Shown: in pieces, positions 6,961-8,209 of the stretch
Numbering within the stretch: position 1 is the first letter of the stretch
How the letters are laid out: every line of letters begins with the position of its first letter
Program-made: the position numbers and the translations under genes
Origin: an uncultured Erysipelotrichaceae bacterium
GTDB taxonomy: Bacteria; Bacillota_I; Bacilli_A; RF39; UBA660
Assembly: GCA_902803795.1 (NCBI GenBank)
Contig: CADCRC010000036.1
Location: 1 to 8,209 of the forward strand
Direction of reading: 5' to 3'
DNA length: 8,209 nucleotides
Notes under the pieces: model-generated
Told to the model about the DNA's origin: nothing
The model's database searches: none
What the model saw: only the letters and a program-made list of their open reading frames with translations

Positions 6961-6988
6961 TTTATTTTACATATAAATGTAAAATAAA
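6961..6988. promoter_or_regulatory. Perfect 12-bp inverted repeat, operator-like
   Basis: TTTATTTTACAT (6961-6972), a 4-nt centre ATAA, then its exact reverse complement (6977-6988). It lies just upstream of the -35 region of the phosphofructokinase gene and about 80 bp upstream of the rsmH -10. Further copies of the half-site, GTAAACAAA at 6935 and GTAAAACAAA at 6948, lie alongside. There are no G/C pairs except two C/G positions, so a terminator hairpin is unlikely; a symmetric protein-binding site fits better. The binding protein is unknown. Confidence 0.5.
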
Positions 6989-7016
6989 AACAAAAATACA
7001 AACATTTTATTTTTTA

Positions 7017-7022
7017 TATAAT
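7017..7022 (+). promoter_or_regulatory. Promoter -10 of the phosphofructokinase gene
   Basis: A perfect TATAAT, with AATACA at 6994-6999 as a weak -35 at 17-bp spacing. Transcription would begin near 7029, giving a leader of about 23 nt. The SD GGAGG (7040-7044) is 7 nt before ATG 7052. Confidence 0.6.
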
Positions 7023-7051
7023 AGTGATATACTTTTATTGGAGGTAATAGA

Positions 7052-8209
7052 ATGAGAAATGTTATTATAGGACAATCAGGTGGACCTACATCTGTAATTA
7101 ATGCATCTTTAGCTGGTGCATATAAAGAAGCTAAAAAATTAGGATATGACAAAGTATATGGAATGGTTAACGGAATTGAAGGATTATTAAAAGAAAATAT
7201 AATAGATTTAGATGATTATTTAAACACTCCAGAAAAAATAGAATTATTAAAAAGAACTCCATCAAGTTTCTTACAAACATGTAGATTTAAACTAGGAAGT
7301 TTTGAAGAAAATGAAGAAACATATGAAAAAATATTTACAATAATGGAAAAATATAAAATAGATTCAATGATTTATATTGGTGGAAATGACTCAATGGATA
7401 CCGTAGAAAGTTTATCAGATTACGCTATATTAAAAAGAAAAGATCAAGATTTTATAGGAATACCAAAAACGATTGATAATGATTTGCCAATTACAGATCA
7501 TTGTCCAGGTTTTGGTTCTAGTGCAAAATATATTGCAACAACACTAAGAGAAATAATACGAGATAACACAGCATATGGACAAACAAACCCAAGTGTTGCG
7601 ATAGTTGAAATAATGGGAAGACATGCTGGTTGGTTAACTGCTGCAGCAGCACTAGCAAAAGACGAATCATGTGAAGGCGTTGATGCAATATATCTACCAG
7701 AAATTCCATTTGATACAAATAAATTTGTAGAAGATATTAAAAAATTAGCAAAGAAAAAATCATCAATTGTAGTTGCAGTATCAGAAGGAATAAAAGATGA
7801 ACATAATACATTCATCTGTGAACAAGGAAACAATAAAATGAGACTTGATTCATTTGGGCATAAAGAATTAGCAGGATGCGCAACAGTTCTAGCCAGTATC
7901 TTAAAAGAAAAAACAGATTTAAAAGTAAGACCAATTATTTTATCAACTCTTCAACGTGCAGGAGCTCATGTTGCATCACTTACAGATTTAAAAGAAGCAG
8001 AAGCCTGTGGAAAAAAAGGAGCACAACTAGCATATAAAAACCAAACTGGTAAAATGGTAATCATTAAAAGAATATCCAACAATCCATACAAATCAAAAAT
8101 AGATGTATTTGATGACATACACGAAATTGCAAATATAGAAAAGAAAATACCAGAAGCATGGATTGATACTAAAAACAATTATGTAAAACAAGAATTAATA
8201 GACTACATG
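7052..8209 (+). CDS. pfp: 6-phosphofructokinase, predicted pyrophosphate-dependent (3' end beyond the window)
   Basis: Phosphorylates fructose 6-phosphate to fructose 1,6-bisphosphate in glycolysis. 386 codons are visible to the right edge, open, close to the roughly 400-420 residues of this subfamily, so little is missing. Motifs: phosphate loop GQSGGPTSVIN (7-17), GGNDS (110-114), PKTIDND (138-144) with catalytic Asp142, PGFGS (152-156), MGRHAGW (188-194), SEGI (250-253) and QRAG (301-304). In ATP-dependent enzymes the position after GG-x is Gly and the residue before TIDND is also Gly; here they are Asp113 and Lys139, the pair that marks pyrophosphate users. The Asn at 112, where Asp is common, is a subfamily feature as I recall from Thermotoga/Clostridium-type enzymes. 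The reaction would be reversible. ATG 7052 is chosen because GGAGG precedes it by 7 nt and the family N-terminus follows at once. It is transcribed divergently from rsmH. Confidence 0.93.
   Translation, partial: MRNVIIGQSGGPTSVINASLAGAYKEAKKLGYDKVYGMVNGIEGLLKENIIDLDDYLNTPEKIELLKRTPSSFLQTCRFKLGSFEENEETYEKIFTIMEKYKIDSMIYIGGNDSMDTVESLSDYAILKRKDQDFIGIPKTIDNDLPITDHCPGFGSSAKYIATTLREIIRDNTAYGQTNPSVAIVEIMGRHAGWLTAAAALAKDESCEGVDAIYLPEIPFDTNKFVEDIKKLAKKKSSIVVAVSEGIKDEHNTFICEQGNNKMRLDSFGHKELAGCATVLASILKEKTDLKVRPIILSTLQRAGAHVASLTDLKEAEACGKKGAQLAYKNQTGKMVIIKRISNNPYKSKIDVFDDIHEIANIEKKIPEAWIDTKNNYVKQELIDYM

Noticed and set aside
6961..6988. Rho-independent terminator
   Set aside because: The stem is nearly all A/T and lies upstream of both divergent genes, where no transcript is expected to end.
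6967..7152. Minus-strand open frame of 61 codons over the divergent promoter region
   Set aside because: It covers the phosphofructokinase start and the palindrome, has no SD and low-complexity residues.
7498..8178. Three minus-strand open frames opposite the phosphofructokinase gene
   Set aside because: They are antisense to conserved catalytic motifs and overlap each other; the plus-strand protein fully explains the region.

Overview
The window is very AT-rich, uses ATG, one probable GTG start and all three stops, and has TGG as its only tryptophan codon, so the standard bacterial code (11) fits. Strong Shine-Dalgarno (SD) sites and an RsmH-FtsL-PBP order (the second gene has lost almost all sequence identity, as FtsL usually does) point to a low-GC Firmicutes/Bacilli-type bacterium with a peptidoglycan wall, perhaps one of the small-genome gut Bacilli. 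The taxon is inferred from gene content and composition only.

Layout. Seven genes run on the minus strand from about 6854 leftward to the window edge, and one gene runs on the plus strand from 7052 to the right edge. The minus-strand series starts with a piece of the division/cell-wall (dcw) cluster: rsmH (16S rRNA methyltransferase), a small FtsL-like bitopic protein, and a class B penicillin-binding protein with two C-terminal PASTA domains. The usual mraZ is not upstream and mraY/murD do not follow. Instead there are two small single-pass membrane proteins with predicted beta-rich outer domains, a DUF1292-like small protein, and a large acidic cytoplasmic protein (at least 686 residues, open at the left edge) that carries two sets of internal tandem repeats. 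The genes are tightly packed, with gaps of 4 to 19 nt or a 17-nt overlap. The exception is a 66-nt gap after the PBP gene, which holds a plausible internal promoter.

The plus-strand gene is a phosphofructokinase whose active-site residues predict use of pyrophosphate rather than ATP; it is cut by the right edge. The 197-nt divergent region between it and rsmH holds a good promoter for each direction and, between them, a perfect 12-bp inverted repeat within a cluster of related GTAAA(A)YAAA motifs, which looks like an operator.

The conserved genes are ordinary. The least explained part is the four-gene set after the PBP gene (left edge to 3390). Its position and topology suggest an envelope- or division-linked module, but no function can be read from the sequence.
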